Shown here one piece after another: positions 41,721 to 52,600 of a DNA stretch of 64,000 nucleotides. This stretch comes from Novosphingobium sp. RL4. Lineage in GTDB: Bacteria > Pseudomonadota > Alphaproteobacteria > Sphingomonadales > Sphingomonadaceae. A program made the translations under genes and the position numbers. Location of the stretch: positions 1,328,001 to 1,392,000 of the forward strand of contig NZ_CP141944.1 in NCBI RefSeq assembly GCF_035658495.1, written 5' to 3'. The notes beneath the pieces were generated by a model. That model did not search any database and was not told the DNA's origin. It saw nothing but the letters and a program-made list of their open reading frames with translations. Numbering within the stretch: position 1 is the stretch's first letter; every line of letters begins with the position of its first letter.

Positions 41721-42146
41721 ATGATGAACCGACTGGGCCGCTATCTAATGCCATTTGCCGCCGCTGCAATGCTGGGAGGCTGCGGGGTGAAGGAGTCGTT
41801 CAAGGATGCCGAGATCGAAGTCGGCAAGTTCCATCAGGCGCTCGATGCCGGGCAGTGGCAGCAGGTCTGGACCAAGGCCGATCCGCAATTGCGCGAGACG
41901 ACTCAGCGCCCGCAGTTCGAGAAGTTCCTCGATGCCGTGCACCGCAAGCTGGGCAAGGTTCGCGAAGCGAAGCAGGTCGGCTGGAATGCCAATGCCACCA
42001 CCGGCGGCAGCTTCGTCACCCTCACGTACCAGACGACCTTCGAGCATGGCTCCGGGGTCGAGCAGTTTGTCTATCGCAAGGGTGACGGAGGCGGAATGAC
42101 CCTGGTGGGCTACAACATCGATTCGCAGGATATGATGCTGAACTGA
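41721..42146 (+). CDS. Small lipoprotein with DUF4019-like domain
   Basis: 141 residues with a GGGGG-type ribosome site and a second ATG three bases on. The N terminus is a lipoprotein signal (MPFAAAAMLGGCGV: lipobox L-G-G-C), so the mature protein is anchored by an acylated cysteine. The rest, AEIEVGKFHQALDAGQWQQV, WTKADPQLRETTQRP and a beta-rich C-terminal half ending TLVGYNIDSQDMML, resembles the DUF4019 fold of unknown function. The gene is divergent from trpF and convergent with the SIMPL gene. Confidence 0.7.
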   Translation: MMNRLGRYLMPFAAAAMLGGCGVKESFKDAEIEVGKFHQALDAGQWQQVWTKADPQLRETTQRPQFEKFLDAVHRKLGKVREAKQVGWNANATTGGSFVTLTYQTTFEHGSGVEQFVYRKGDGGGMTLVGYNIDSQDMMLN

Positions 42147-42168
42147 CCGGGGGCAGTCAGAGGGGGGA

Positions 42169-42927
42169 TCAGGGGGCGAGTTCGAACTGCACCGTGACGT
42201 TCACGTTGGTTTCCAGTTCGCCTGCGGCGACCGGGGGAGCGGCGGCCACGGAATCCATGGCAGCCTTGGCACGGTACATGATCGGTGACGGCGAATAACC
42301 GCCGCTCTCGCTGATGGAAATGATGCGGGCCACCCGCAGGCCGGTGGCGCCGGCATAGAGATCGGCCCGTGCGCGCGCGTCCTTGATCGCGGCGACTCGC
42401 GCCTCGTTCTGCGCGGCGTCGGGCTGGGAGAGCATGAAGTTGGGGCCGTTGACCTGATTCGCGCCCGCCTTGACCAGCGCGTCGATCACCTTGCCCATAT
42501 CGTCGAGCTTGCGCTGGCGAACGCTGACGGTGTTGCCGGCCTCGTAACCGACGATCTCGCGCGGGCCGTCGACATAGGATCCGTCAGGCTGGCGCTTGGG
42601 CTGCGCATAGACCGGGTTGACGCTGAGACTGCTGGTCTGGATGTCCTTGTCGGCAACGCCTGCACGCTTGAGCGAGGCGATGACCTGGCCCATCCGCGTC
42701 GAATTGCTGTTCAGCGCTTCGCTGGCGGTGGCGCCCTGCGTGGTGACGCCCGCCGAGAAGCCCGCCATGTCAGGCGTGCGGGTGGAAGAGCCTTGGGCGT
42801 TGATCGTCAGCAGCGTGTGGCCCGCCGCAATCGCGGGGATCATGCCGGAGTCCTGGGCAAGGGCGGGAACCGCCATCGTCGATGCCAGGGCGGCGGTGGT
42901 AACGGCAAGCAGGTTCAGGGATTTCAT
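42169..42927 (-). CDS. SIMPL-domain periplasmic protein
   Basis: 252 residues from ATG 42927. Signal peptide LNLLAVTTAALASTMAVPAL and cleavage near ALAQD. The SIMPL (DUF541) domain is seen in TINAQGSSTRTPDMAGFSAG, LKRAGVADKDIQTSSLSVNP, SVRQRKLDDMGKVIDALVKA, and VAAIKDARARADLYAGATGL near 190. The family takes its name from a mammalian signalling protein, but in bacteria its periplasmic role is unknown, possibly linked to oxidative stress. A longer start at 43014 is unlikely because the signal peptide begins at residue 31 of it. It is near pyrF but transcriptionally independent. Confidence 0.85.
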   Translation of the reverse strand: MKSLNLLAVTTAALASTMAVPALAQDSGMIPAIAAGHTLLTINAQGSSTRTPDMAGFSAGVTTQGATASEALNSNSTRMGQVIASLKRAGVADKDIQTSSLSVNPVYAQPKRQPDGSYVDGPREIVGYEAGNTVSVRQRKLDDMGKVIDALVKAGANQVNGPNFMLSQPDAAQNEARVAAIKDARARADLYAGATGLRVARIISISESGGYSPSPIMYRAKAAMDSVAAAPPVAAGELETNVNVTVQFELAP

Positions 42928-43104
42928 GAGGTCGCACTCTCTATCCATTTGGCCATTCATTGGCCGGATCAACGATCTGGCTGGCGAGAGGTTGCCCGGC
43001 GCTGAACCGTGCATTTTGCGCTATGAAAGGTTTGTGTTCCACGCGGCGTCGCACCGGCCCGAACGGGCCGGTGACGCGAACAACCGCCGGCAGCGGATTT
43101 CAGT

Positions 43105-43782
43105 TCAGAGCGTGGCCTCGATCGCGCGCGCGGCGGCGAGGGGGTCTTCGGCGCGGCTGATCGGGCGGCCGACGACAAGTACGCTGGCGCCGGCATCGCG
43201 CGCGGCGCGCGGGGTCATGGTGCGCTTCTGGTCGCCATTGCGGCCATCGTCCGGGCGCAGGCCGGGGACGACGAAGTAGCCGTCCTTCCACTGCTGATGG
43301 ACGGCGGCGACTTCGTGGCCAGAGCAGACGATGCCGTCGAGCCCGGCAGAATGGGCAAGATCCGCCAGGCGCAGGGCCTGTTCGTGCGGTTCGGCGTTGA
43401 CGCCGATGGCGTTCAGGTCGCCGCCGTCGAGGCTGGTCAGCACGGTGACCGCCACGACCTTGCAGTTCTCTCCGGCAGCGGCCTTGGCGTCTTCCATCAT
43501 GGCGCGGCCACCGGCGGCGTGGATGGTGACGATCGACGGTTCGAGCACGTGGATCGCCTGCATGGCGCCGGCCACGGTGTTCGGAATGTCGTGCAGCTTG
43601 AGGTCGAGAAAGATCGGCAGGCCGAGCTTGTGCAGTTCGTGCACGCCGTGATGGCCGTGGGCGCAGAAGAATTCGAGACCGAGCTTGATCCCGCCGATGT
43701 GCCCGGAAACCTTTCGCGCCAGCGCCTCTGCGGCGTCTAGGCGGGGCAGGTCGAGGGCGAGATAGACGGGATTGCTGTTCAT
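43105..43782 (-). CDS. pyrF: Orotidine 5'-phosphate decarboxylase
   Basis: 225 residues. The final step of UMP synthesis. Motifs are LALDLPRLDAAEAL near residue 8, IKLGLEFFCAHG near 32, the catalytic Lys/Asp tetrad in FLDLKLHDIPNTVAGAM near 57, the T-barrel element VVAVTVLTSLDG near 105 and GIVCSGHE near 148. PGLRPDDGRNGDQKRTMTP and VVGRPISRAEDP bind the phosphate. The ATG at 43782 lies 4 bases after the stop of the upstream lapA gene, so the two are co-transcribed. Confidence 0.96.
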   Translation of the reverse strand: MNSNPVYLALDLPRLDAAEALARKVSGHIGGIKLGLEFFCAHGHHGVHELHKLGLPIFLDLKLHDIPNTVAGAMQAIHVLEPSIVTIHAAGGRAMMEDAKAAAGENCKVVAVTVLTSLDGGDLNAIGVNAEPHEQALRLADLAHSAGLDGIVCSGHEVAAVHQQWKDGYFVVPGLRPDDGRNGDQKRTMTPRAARDAGASVLVVGRPISRAEDPLAAARAIEATL

Positions 43783-43786
43783 GTTC

Positions 43787-44122
43787 TCAAGGTTCCGGCG
43801 AGGGTTCTGGGGTGGAGAGGGGGGTTTCGACGGTGGTCGGGGAAGCGACGGCCGACGGCACGCTGTTGGCGCGCAGCGAGTTTTCCAGGCTGGCGATGCG
43901 GCGCTGGAGCCGCCAGCGCATCGCGCGCAGGTAGAGCCACACCGGGGCCATGCCGAGGCCGAAGAAGACCAGCGCCACGACGCCGACCGGCCATTCGAAA
44001 TGAACGTAATTGGCATCGTCGAGCGGCCAGAAGTTCACCGGGACCTTCGTCCAGTTCATGGCTATGAAAGCGACCAGGATCGCGGTGATCGCAATCCACA
44101 GCACCGTGCGGACTATCTGCAT
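43787..44122 (-). CDS. lapA: LapA-domain (DUF1049) membrane protein
   Basis: 111 residues, a small inner-membrane protein with two hydrophobic helices (VLWIAITAILVAFIAMNW near 8 and VGVVALVFFGLGMAPVWLYL near 46) and a cytoplasmic helix (RAMRWRLQRRIASLENSLRA near 67). The tail is Pro/Thr/Ser-rich. LapA homologues with LapB regulate lipopolysaccharide assembly in E. coli; no LapB lies here, so the role is tentative. It immediately precedes pyrF, as in other sphingomonads where an ihfB gene is often upstream; ihfB is not here. Confidence 0.85.
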   Translation of the reverse strand: MQIVRTVLWIAITAILVAFIAMNWTKVPVNFWPLDDANYVHFEWPVGVVALVFFGLGMAPVWLYLRAMRWRLQRRIASLENSLRANSVPSAVASPTTVETPLSTPEPSPEP

Positions 44123-44212
44123 GTTCCCTCCGGCAATTCGTGTACCAAGACCTTCGCAATCGCGCTCGATGCTAAGCGCGATTGCGAGGCATGGGAAGTG
44201 TCGGCTGGAAGC

Positions 44213-45526
<1,314 letters not shown>

Positions 45527-45851
45527 GTTCGACTCCTTGAGTGACCTGACTCGACCGGGGCTGCGCTGGCAGGCTGACCGGGCCTCTTGCGCCAGAGCCG
45601 CTAGGGCGGGCTTGCGATAAAGGCAAGGGCGCGTGGGCCCGCTTCTCGCAATCCTGAGGCCGGATCGCGGCCGTTCCGGCGCGGGCGTGCAAGGTTTGCA
45701 CGGCCTGGGCGGTGTTCGGGACGGTTATCGAAGCGCTCCGCAACCTTTGCGGGGAAACGATTTTTCCGGCTTCAAGGAGCCATGTTCCACGAGATGCGCT
45801 ATCGAGAGGACAGCTTTTCGCGGCTCCTCGTCACAACAGGAAGAACAAGCG
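45527..45851. other. Intergenic region upstream of purB and the hydrolase gene
   Basis: 325 bases between divergent start codons. No gene or RNA is supported. It holds a perfect 7-base inverted repeat with a 3-base spacer, CGTGCAAGGTTTGCACG (45686-45702), which could be an operator for a LacI-like or other regulator of either gene. Confidence 0.4.
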
Positions 45852-46871
45852 ATGCGACGTGCGCTTTCGATTTTTCTCGCCACTGCCTTCATTCTGGGTG
45901 CGCCCGCGGCCCAGGCGGAGGAAACGAAGCTGGAGGAATTCGGCACCGATCTCGAACGCTTCCCCTATCCCTGGAAGGTCGAGCGCATGGACCTGAAGGT
46001 CGGCGCCGAAAGCGCCTCGATGGCCTATATGGACGTGCAGCCGGACCAGCCCAACGGGCAGGCCGTCGTCCTGCTCCACGGCAAGAACTTCTGCGGTGCG
46101 ACGTGGGAGGATACCGCCCGCACCCTGCTCGGCGCGGGCTACCGGGTGTTGATTCCCGACCAGCTCGGCTTCTGCAAATCGTCCAAACCCGCCTCCGCGC
46201 AGTACAGTTTCGCGATGATGGCCGATGCGACGCACCGGCTGATGGAGAAAGTCGGGCTGGAGAAGGCGATCATCCTTGGCCATTCGACCGGTGGCATGCT
46301 CGGCCTGCGTTTCGCGCTGATGTATCCCGGCGCGGTGCAGCGGCTCGTGCTGGTGAACCCGCTTGGCCTTGTCGATCGCATGGAGGAGGGCGTGCCCTAT
46401 GTCCCGCTCGACAAGCTGCTCGCTGCCGAGAAGGCCAAGGGCTATGCCGAAATGCGGCAGTACCAGCTCGATACCTACTATCACGGTGAGTGGAAGCCAG
46501 CCTACGACCGCTGGGTCGCGATGCTGGCGGGCCAATATGCGACGCCGGACAACGATGCCGCCGAACTGGCACAGGCTAAGACCGCCGAGATGATCCTGAC
46601 CCAGCCGGTTTCGCACGAGTTCGGCCGCCTCGCCGTTCCCGTCACGCTGATGATCGGGATGAAGGACACCACGGTGTTCGGCAAGGGGCAGGCGCCGGCC
46701 GAGGTGCGCGCGAAGCTGAAGCCCATTCCGGCGATTGCCCCTCAGGCGGCTGCGGCGATGCCGTCCGCGCGCATCGTCGAACTGCCGGACTTCGGCCATT
46801 CGCCGCAAGTGGAAGCGCCGGAGGTGTTCGGCGCGAAATTACTGGACGTGCTGGGCGCCCCGGCGCCGTGA
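45852..46871 (+). CDS. Alpha/beta hydrolase, secreted
   Basis: 339 residues, with a ribosome site AGGAAGA. A signal peptide covers 1-24 (LSIFLATAFILGAPAAQAEE). Hydrolase motifs: VVLLHGKNFCGATWEDTART near 76, IPDQLGFCKSSKP near 103, nucleophile GHSTGGMLGLRFALMYPG near 141, acid in MIGMKDTTVFG and His in DFGHSPQVEAPEVF near 315. This corresponds to the catalytic Ser-Asp-His triad. The substrate is unknown; similarity to carbon-carbon bond hydrolases, chloroperoxidases and epoxide hydrolases cannot be resolved by eye. Confidence 0.85.
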   Translation: MRRALSIFLATAFILGAPAAQAEETKLEEFGTDLERFPYPWKVERMDLKVGAESASMAYMDVQPDQPNGQAVVLLHGKNFCGATWEDTARTLLGAGYRVLIPDQLGFCKSSKPASAQYSFAMMADATHRLMEKVGLEKAIILGHSTGGMLGLRFALMYPGAVQRLVLVNPLGLVDRMEEGVPYVPLDKLLAAEKAKGYAEMRQYQLDTYYHGEWKPAYDRWVAMLAGQYATPDNDAAELAQAKTAEMILTQPVSHEFGRLAVPVTLMIGMKDTTVFGKGQAPAEVRAKLKPIPAIAPQAAAAMPSARIVELPDFGHSPQVEAPEVFGAKLLDVLGAPAP

Positions 46872-46910
46872 AGGCCGGATATCGACCGGCGAGGAAAGCC
46901 GCGTGGGCTG

Positions 46911-48038
46911 TTACGGGCTCGGCGGCAGGGCGCCGGGGTTCCGGCGGCACGCCGGAGCAGGGGTGGCCGAGGCCTTCCAGCGCAGTTCGTAAGTGACGAG
47001 AAAACCGTCATGGTCCGATAGCTTCGGGCTTTCCGGGCGTCCGTCAAACAGGGCCTCCACCCGGATCGGGCGGATCCGGACGCTGTCTCCGCTCCACAGG
47101 AACTGCAGGTCCTGCGTGTCCATCCACGGTTCATCGCCATCCCATGACATGCGCACGTCGCATCCCGAGGCAGGCTCGGCGCAGATGCGATGGACGAGAT
47201 CGAGCGACTGATAGCGGGAGAAGTTCTCCCAGCGCTGTTCCGAATGGCGCATGTTGAAATCGCCCCCGAAGATCAGCGGCGTTGCGTCATCGTGAGTCCG
47301 GTCGATGAACTCGGAGGCTTCGAGCGCCTGCCGGTCATGCGCTGCGAGATTCCGCGCGGCCGGGGCCCGGGAGGCCCCGCGCGAATTCATGTGCGTATCG
47401 TAGATGTCGATCAGCGTGGGCACGCCGGGAATCTCGATTCGCGCCAGTGCGATGCCCTTGTTGGCAAGGCAGTCGAACCCGGCGCAGGATTTGCGCCCAT
47501 AGGCGCGCCGCGCGGTATCGACGATCGCGTAGCGCGAGGCGATGGCAAGGCCGCTGCCGAAGAAATGAATGCCGATCTCGCCGCGCTGGAGATTGGAGTT
47601 GCCCGGCAGCTTCTGCCTGGTGGAGCCGCGGGCGCGGGTGGTGCGGTGCGGGCCGGAGTGGATTGCGGGGTAGCCGGTGGATGCGACCGCCCGCTTGGCG
47701 GCATCGCTGAACATTTCCTGGAACAGCACCACGTCGGGCGCGGTTCCGGCAGCGCGCATGGCGGAAAGGCGTTGGCCGATCTGCGAGAGGGACGGCCCCC
47801 GGCCGCTGCGCGCGGGCCAGGAGAGGCCTTCCATATTGTAAGTCAGCACCGAAAGTGTCGCGGTGGCCGTTTGCCCGTCGTCGAGCAGCGTGATCGGGGG
47901 CGGCTGGACGGCGCTGCATGGCACTTGCGCCGAAGGGGGCGCCACCGTGTTGCAGCCGGCGACCAGCAGCATGAGGCCGATTCCCGCAGCGCTTCGGGAA
48001 AGAGCAGGTCCACCATTCATCCGTTTGCGGAAATACAT
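46911..48038 (-). CDS. Endonuclease/exonuclease/phosphatase family lipoprotein
   Basis: 375 residues. A lipobox (LMLLVAGCN, Cys at about 29) suggests a lipid-anchored periplasmic protein. The EEP fold is visible: VLTYNMEGLSW near 64, VVLFQEMFSD near 102, IDIYDTHMNSRG near 209, IFGGDFNMRHSE near 255 and LSDHDGFLVTYEL near 341, the last holding the catalytic Asp-His pair. Members act on sphingomyelin, inositol phosphates, nucleic acids or phospholipids; the target here is unknown. The C-terminal tail is short and Pro-rich. Convergent with the alpha/beta hydrolase, 39 bases away. Confidence 0.83.
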   Translation of the reverse strand: MYFRKRMNGGPALSRSAAGIGLMLLVAGCNTVAPPSAQVPCSAVQPPPITLLDDGQTATATLSVLTYNMEGLSWPARSGRGPSLSQIGQRLSAMRAAGTAPDVVLFQEMFSDAAKRAVASTGYPAIHSGPHRTTRARGSTRQKLPGNSNLQRGEIGIHFFGSGLAIASRYAIVDTARRAYGRKSCAGFDCLANKGIALARIEIPGVPTLIDIYDTHMNSRGASRAPAARNLAAHDRQALEASEFIDRTHDDATPLIFGGDFNMRHSEQRWENFSRYQSLDLVHRICAEPASGCDVRMSWDGDEPWMDTQDLQFLWSGDSVRIRPIRVEALFDGRPESPKLSDHDGFLVTYELRWKASATPAPACRRNPGALPPSP

Positions 48039-48084
48039 GCCAGCGACCTAAGTCCTGCGAGATCGCAAGTCCATGGCGGCGCGG

Positions 48085-48834
48085 TCAGGCGGTGGACCAC
48101 TGGAATTCCATGCACACTTCACCGAAGGTGGTGCCGTCCGGGGCGAAGCTGCGCTCCACGATCATGCCCTTGCCGCCGCGCTGTACGGCCAGCACCGTGC
48201 TGCACCGCGTGCCATAGAGGGGATCGCGAATGAAGACCGGGGCGAAGCGCGGCTCCGGGCCGTCTTCGGGACTGGCGAGCCGTGGGTCCGGGGTTTCGGC
48301 GCGCAGTGCGGCGAGCAGGTCTGCAGGGTTAGCATCGCCTTGGGCCAGCCAGGTGGCAATCGACTGCTCGACCTGGAGCGTCTTGGGCCAGGGCACGTCG
48401 AACCCGCCGTTCGAAAGGCCATGGATGCCCGGCAAGAGCGGGCGTGATTCGGGGGCGGGGTGGTTGGTCAGGAAACGCGCCTCGCCCGCCGCCACTTCGA
48501 CGAGGTTGAAGGGGTTCATCGATTCGACCGGTTCGGACCGGCGGCCTTCGAGCAGATCGGTGACAAGCTTTCCGCGTGAAGGCCTGCCGGGCACGGAGCC
48601 TTCCGGCACCCGGTAATTGGTCACGAGAACGAATCGGTTCGTCCTTGCCGTTTCGCCTTCGGTGAGGCCCAGCCAGGTGCCCCCGCCCAGCAGGTCCCGT
48701 CCGGCGATGATGCCGCTTCCGTCACCCCAGCGCGCGAGCGGGGCGGTGGGGCGGGTGTGGAACTCGTCCCGGTTGCCGGCAACCACGAGCGGCCATTCCG
48801 GGTGGGCCTGCCATGCCACGGCGGCAACGCACAT
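48085..48834 (-). CDS. NRDE family protein (TANGO2-like)
   Basis: 249 residues. The defining NRDE motif occurs in VVAGNRDEFHTRPTAPLARW near residue 18-37, preceded by MCVAAVAWQAHPEWPL with Cys2 as the presumed N-terminal nucleophile of the Ntn-like fold. Other conserved elements are GTWLGLTEGETARTNRFVLV near 52, HGLSNGGFD, and GTRCSTVLAV near 206. The human relative TANGO2 influences lipid and heme metabolism; the bacterial role is unknown. It follows radC by 2 bases and likely shares its transcript. Confidence 0.87.
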   Translation of the reverse strand: MCVAAVAWQAHPEWPLVVAGNRDEFHTRPTAPLARWGDGSGIIAGRDLLGGGTWLGLTEGETARTNRFVLVTNYRVPEGSVPGRPSRGKLVTDLLEGRRSEPVESMNPFNLVEVAAGEARFLTNHPAPESRPLLPGIHGLSNGGFDVPWPKTLQVEQSIATWLAQGDANPADLLAALRAETPDPRLASPEDGPEPRFAPVFIRDPLYGTRCSTVLAVQRGGKGMIVERSFAPDGTTFGEVCMEFQWSTA

Positions 48835-48836
48835 CG

Positions 48837-49607
48837 TCAGATCAGTCCCTTGGCCCTGAGGCTCGTATGGCCTTCCCGGCCGATGATGACATGGTCGTGC
48901 ACCGAGATGCCGAGCAGTCGTCCGGCCTCGGCGATGCGGTTGGTGACCTCGATGTCGGCGCGGCTGGGCTGGGGCGAGCCGGAAGGGTGGTTGTGAACGA
49001 GAATCAGCGCCGTTGCCCCAATGTCCAGCGCACGGCGAATCACCTCCCGCGGATGGATGGCAGCTTCGTCGATCGAACCGTCGCCCACGAGGTCGTCGAG
49101 GATCAGCATGTTCTTCGAATTGAGATAGAGCACGCGCACGCGCTCACGCGTGAGGTGCGCCATGTCGATCGTCAGATAGTCTATCAAAGCCTGCCACGAG
49201 CCGATCACCGGTGCTTCGCGCACTTTCTGGCGGGCGAGGCGGGTCGCCGCGACAGTGACCACCCGCAGCGCGGCCACGGCAGCCTCGCCCATGCCGGGGT
49301 GGCCGGCCAGCGCGCGCGGATCCGCCTGCAGCACGCCCGCCAGCGAGCCGAAGCGATGGATCAGGCTGCGGGCGAGGGGTTTCATGTCGCGCCGGGGAAC
49401 GGCCTGCATCAGCAGGAGTTCTATGACCTCGTGATCCCCCAGAGCTTCCGCCCCACCTTCGACCAGCCGCTTGCGCAACCGGGCCCGGTGGCCGCTGGGA
49501 TCGTTCCCCGTCTGCGCGGCGCGCCCATCCCGGGCACCCGAAACCCCACCGGCATCCGGGCCGGAGTTTTCGGCGGGTTCATCGAAGAGACTGTCGTGAT
49601 CGGGCAT
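48837..49607 (-). CDS. radC: RadC family protein (MPN/JAMM domain)
   Basis: 256 residues from ATG 49607. The N-terminal 90 residues are low complexity then helix-hairpin-helix (GSLAGVLQADPRALAGHPGM). The C-terminal JAMM domain has the metal-binding LVHNHPSGSPQPSRADIEVT near 207 and the LYLNSKNMLILDDLVGDGSI and IHPREVIRRAL elements. The gene was named for DNA repair, but the link is doubtful; RadC is more often associated with natural competence and accessory genes. A longer upstream start (49781) is not supported. Shares an overlap-like arrangement with the NRDE gene (2 bases between). Confidence 0.87.
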   Translation of the reverse strand: MPDHDSLFDEPAENSGPDAGGVSGARDGRAAQTGNDPSGHRARLRKRLVEGGAEALGDHEVIELLLMQAVPRRDMKPLARSLIHRFGSLAGVLQADPRALAGHPGMGEAAVAALRVVTVAATRLARQKVREAPVIGSWQALIDYLTIDMAHLTRERVRVLYLNSKNMLILDDLVGDGSIDEAAIHPREVIRRALDIGATALILVHNHPSGSPQPSRADIEVTNRIAEAGRLLGISVHDHVIIGREGHTSLRAKGLI

Positions 49608-49660
49608 AACGTGCACAGACAATTGCCTTTCCCGGACGCCAAGCGCAAGTGAAGGACCGG

Positions 49661-52600
49661 ATGCCTCAGGAGCATGACCCAGCCACCGCTCCGGCGGAAA
49701 CGCCCCCGCCGCGCCGCAAGCGCCGGAGGGCGTTTGCACTCGTCCTGCTGACGGGCGCCGCGCTCGGGCTGGCCGGCACATGGTTCTGGCGCGAGGACAT
49801 CGCCGAAAACCTGATCTCCGGCGAGCTTGCCAAGCTGGGGCTCCCTGCCACTTACGAGATCGTCAACATCGGTCCTTCCGAACAGGTCGTGCGCAATCTC
49901 GTGATCGGCGATCCCCGCCGGCCGGACCTCACTGTCGAGGAAATCCGCGTCGCCACGCGGCTGAACTGGGGTTGGCCGGGCATCGGGCGAATCACCGTGG
50001 TTCGCCCGCGCCTTTTCGGCACCCTTCACGGCGGCAGGTTCAGCCTGGGCTCGCTCGACAAAGTGCTGCACGCGGGTGAGCCGAGCAAGGACTACGCCTT
50101 GCCCGACCTCGACGTGGCGGTGGAGGACGGGCGCGCCCTGATCGAGAGCGACTATGGCCGCATCGCCGCCAGGCTTGCCGGAAAAGGCGGGCTGCGCGGC
50201 GGGTTCGACGGCGAACTCGCGGCCCTTTCTCCGCATCTTGCCGCGCAAGGCTGCGAGGCGGGGCGGACCACGCTCTATGGCAGGGTCCGCATCTCCGGCG
50301 GCAAGCCCCGCTTCACCGGCCCGCTGCGGTTCGACGGTCTGGCCTGCCCGAAGCAGTCGCTTCGGGTGGCAAAGAGCGGCGCGCAGCTCGACGTGACGCT
50401 CGACCGGTTGCTCGACGGCGGCGAGGGCAGGATCGGTCTAGACGCCGGCGAGACAGGCTTCGCGGCCAACCGGCTGGAGGGCCTGACCGGCTCGGGACGT
50501 TTCACCTATCGCAGGCAGGCGCTCACCGCTCAGTTCCGCGTGGAGGCGAAAGGCCTCGCCACGCCGCAGGCGCGGCTGGGGCAACTGGCGTTCGATGGAA
50601 GCCTGCGCTCCGCAAACGGTCTTGCGCGATTCGATCTCGACGGAGACGTGACGGGCAAGGGCGTCTCCATCGGCGAATCGGTTGATGCCATGCTGGTCGA
50701 GGCGGCGCGCGCCGGGGAGGGCACGCTCGCCGCGCCGGTCGCCACGCAGGTCCGCTCTGCGCTGGCCCGCGAGACGCGGGGCAGTACGCTTGACGCGAAT
50801 CTCATCCTGAGACGCGGCGAGGACGGGTTCAGCCTGGTGGTGCCGCGCGGCCATTGGCGCGGGGCCAGCGGTGCCTCGTTGCTGGCGCTGTCCCGCCTGC
50901 AGGCGAAATTCGGGGCGAACGACCGCCGCCCCGTGGTCACCGGCAATTTCGCAAGTGGCGGGCAGGGGTTGCCGCAAGTTTCCGGGCGGATGGAAAGCGA
51001 TGCACGCGGCCATCTCGCGCTGCAGGTCGAGATGCCGGAATACCGCGCCGGCGATTCCCGCGTGGCCCTGCCGCATTTCGCGCTGAGCCAGACGCCTGAC
51101 GGCACGATGAGCTTCACCGGCGAAACGCGCCTTTCCGGTGCCTTGCCCGGCGGCGCGGCGCAGGATCTGGTCCTGCCGATCGACGGGCGCTGGGGCGCGG
51201 ACGGCACGCTTGCGGTCTGGCCGCGATGCACGACGATCGGCTTCGGGCGGCTCGCTTTTGCAAATCTCACGCTCGACAGGCGCAGCCTGCAAGTCTGCCC
51301 GGCGCGCGGCGGTTCGATCCTGCGCAGCCATGCAGGCGGGTTCGACATCGCCGCAGGCGTTCCGGCGCTCGACGTGTCCGGGCACCTTGGCGAAACCCCG
51401 ATTCGCGTCGCCAGCGGCCCGCTCGGCTACGCGCAGTTCGCCGGCAGGCCCGGCGCGCTGACCGCGAAGGCGGTCGATGTCAGCCTCGGTCCGCGGGAGG
51501 CGCCATCGCGGTTCCGCCTCGCCACGCTGGATGCGCAAGTGGGCAAGGATATCGGCGGGGCGTTCGATGAAGCGGACATTTCGCTCGCCGCCGTCCCGCT
51601 CGACCTCAAGCAGACCGCGGGCAACTGGCGCTATTCGGGGGGCGTGCTCGCCATCGACAAGGCCCGCTTCACCCTGGTCGATCGCCAGCAGGCGCCGCGT
51701 TTCCAGCCTCTCGTCGCCCGCGACGGAACGCTGAGGCTGGAAAACAACGTCATTACCGCCCAGGCCGTGCTGCGGGAGCCCACCAGCGACCGTGAAATGG
51801 TCCGCGCCGACGTGGTCCACGATCTCGGCAAGGCGAGCGGCCATGCCGACCTCGCGGTCTCCGGGATCACGTTCGACAAGCAGGTCCAGGCCGAAACGCT
51901 CTCGCCTTTGCTGCTGGGCATCGTCTCGAACCTGGAAGGCAGCGTCCACGGCACCGGACGGATCGACTGGAACGGGCAGGGCGTGACCAGCCACGGGCGC
52001 TTCGCCACCGACGGCCTCGATTTTGCGGCGGCGTTCGGTCCGGTGAAGGGATTGAGCGGGGATATCGCGTTCACGGACCTGCTCGGCTTCGTCACTGCGC
52101 CGGACCAGAAGCTGAAGATCGCCTCGATCAATCCCGGCGTGGAAGTGACCGATGGGGAGCTGTCGTTCCAGATGGAGCCCGGCTACCTGCTGCGCCTGAA
52201 CGGAGCACGCTGGCCGTTCATGTCAGGCACGCTGACGCTGGACCCGGCGACGATGCGCATCGGCGCCTCGGAAACACGGCACTACAAGCTCAACGTCAGC
52301 GGGCTCGACGCGGCGACCTTTGTTCAGCACCTCGAACTCACCAACATCAATGCCACCGGCGTCTTCGATGGCGAAGTGCCGCTGGTGTTCGATGAGCAGG
52401 GCGGGCGCATCGTCGATGGCTACCTCGCCTCGCGCGATCCGGGCGGCAATGTCAGTTATCTGGGCGCGCTGACCTACAAGGACCTTTCGGCGATGGGCAA
52501 TTTCGCCTTCGGTGCGCTCAAGTCGGTGGACTACAGGCACATGGAGATCGGGCTGGGCGGCTCGATCTCGGGCGAACTTCTCACGCGCATCAGTTTCGAC

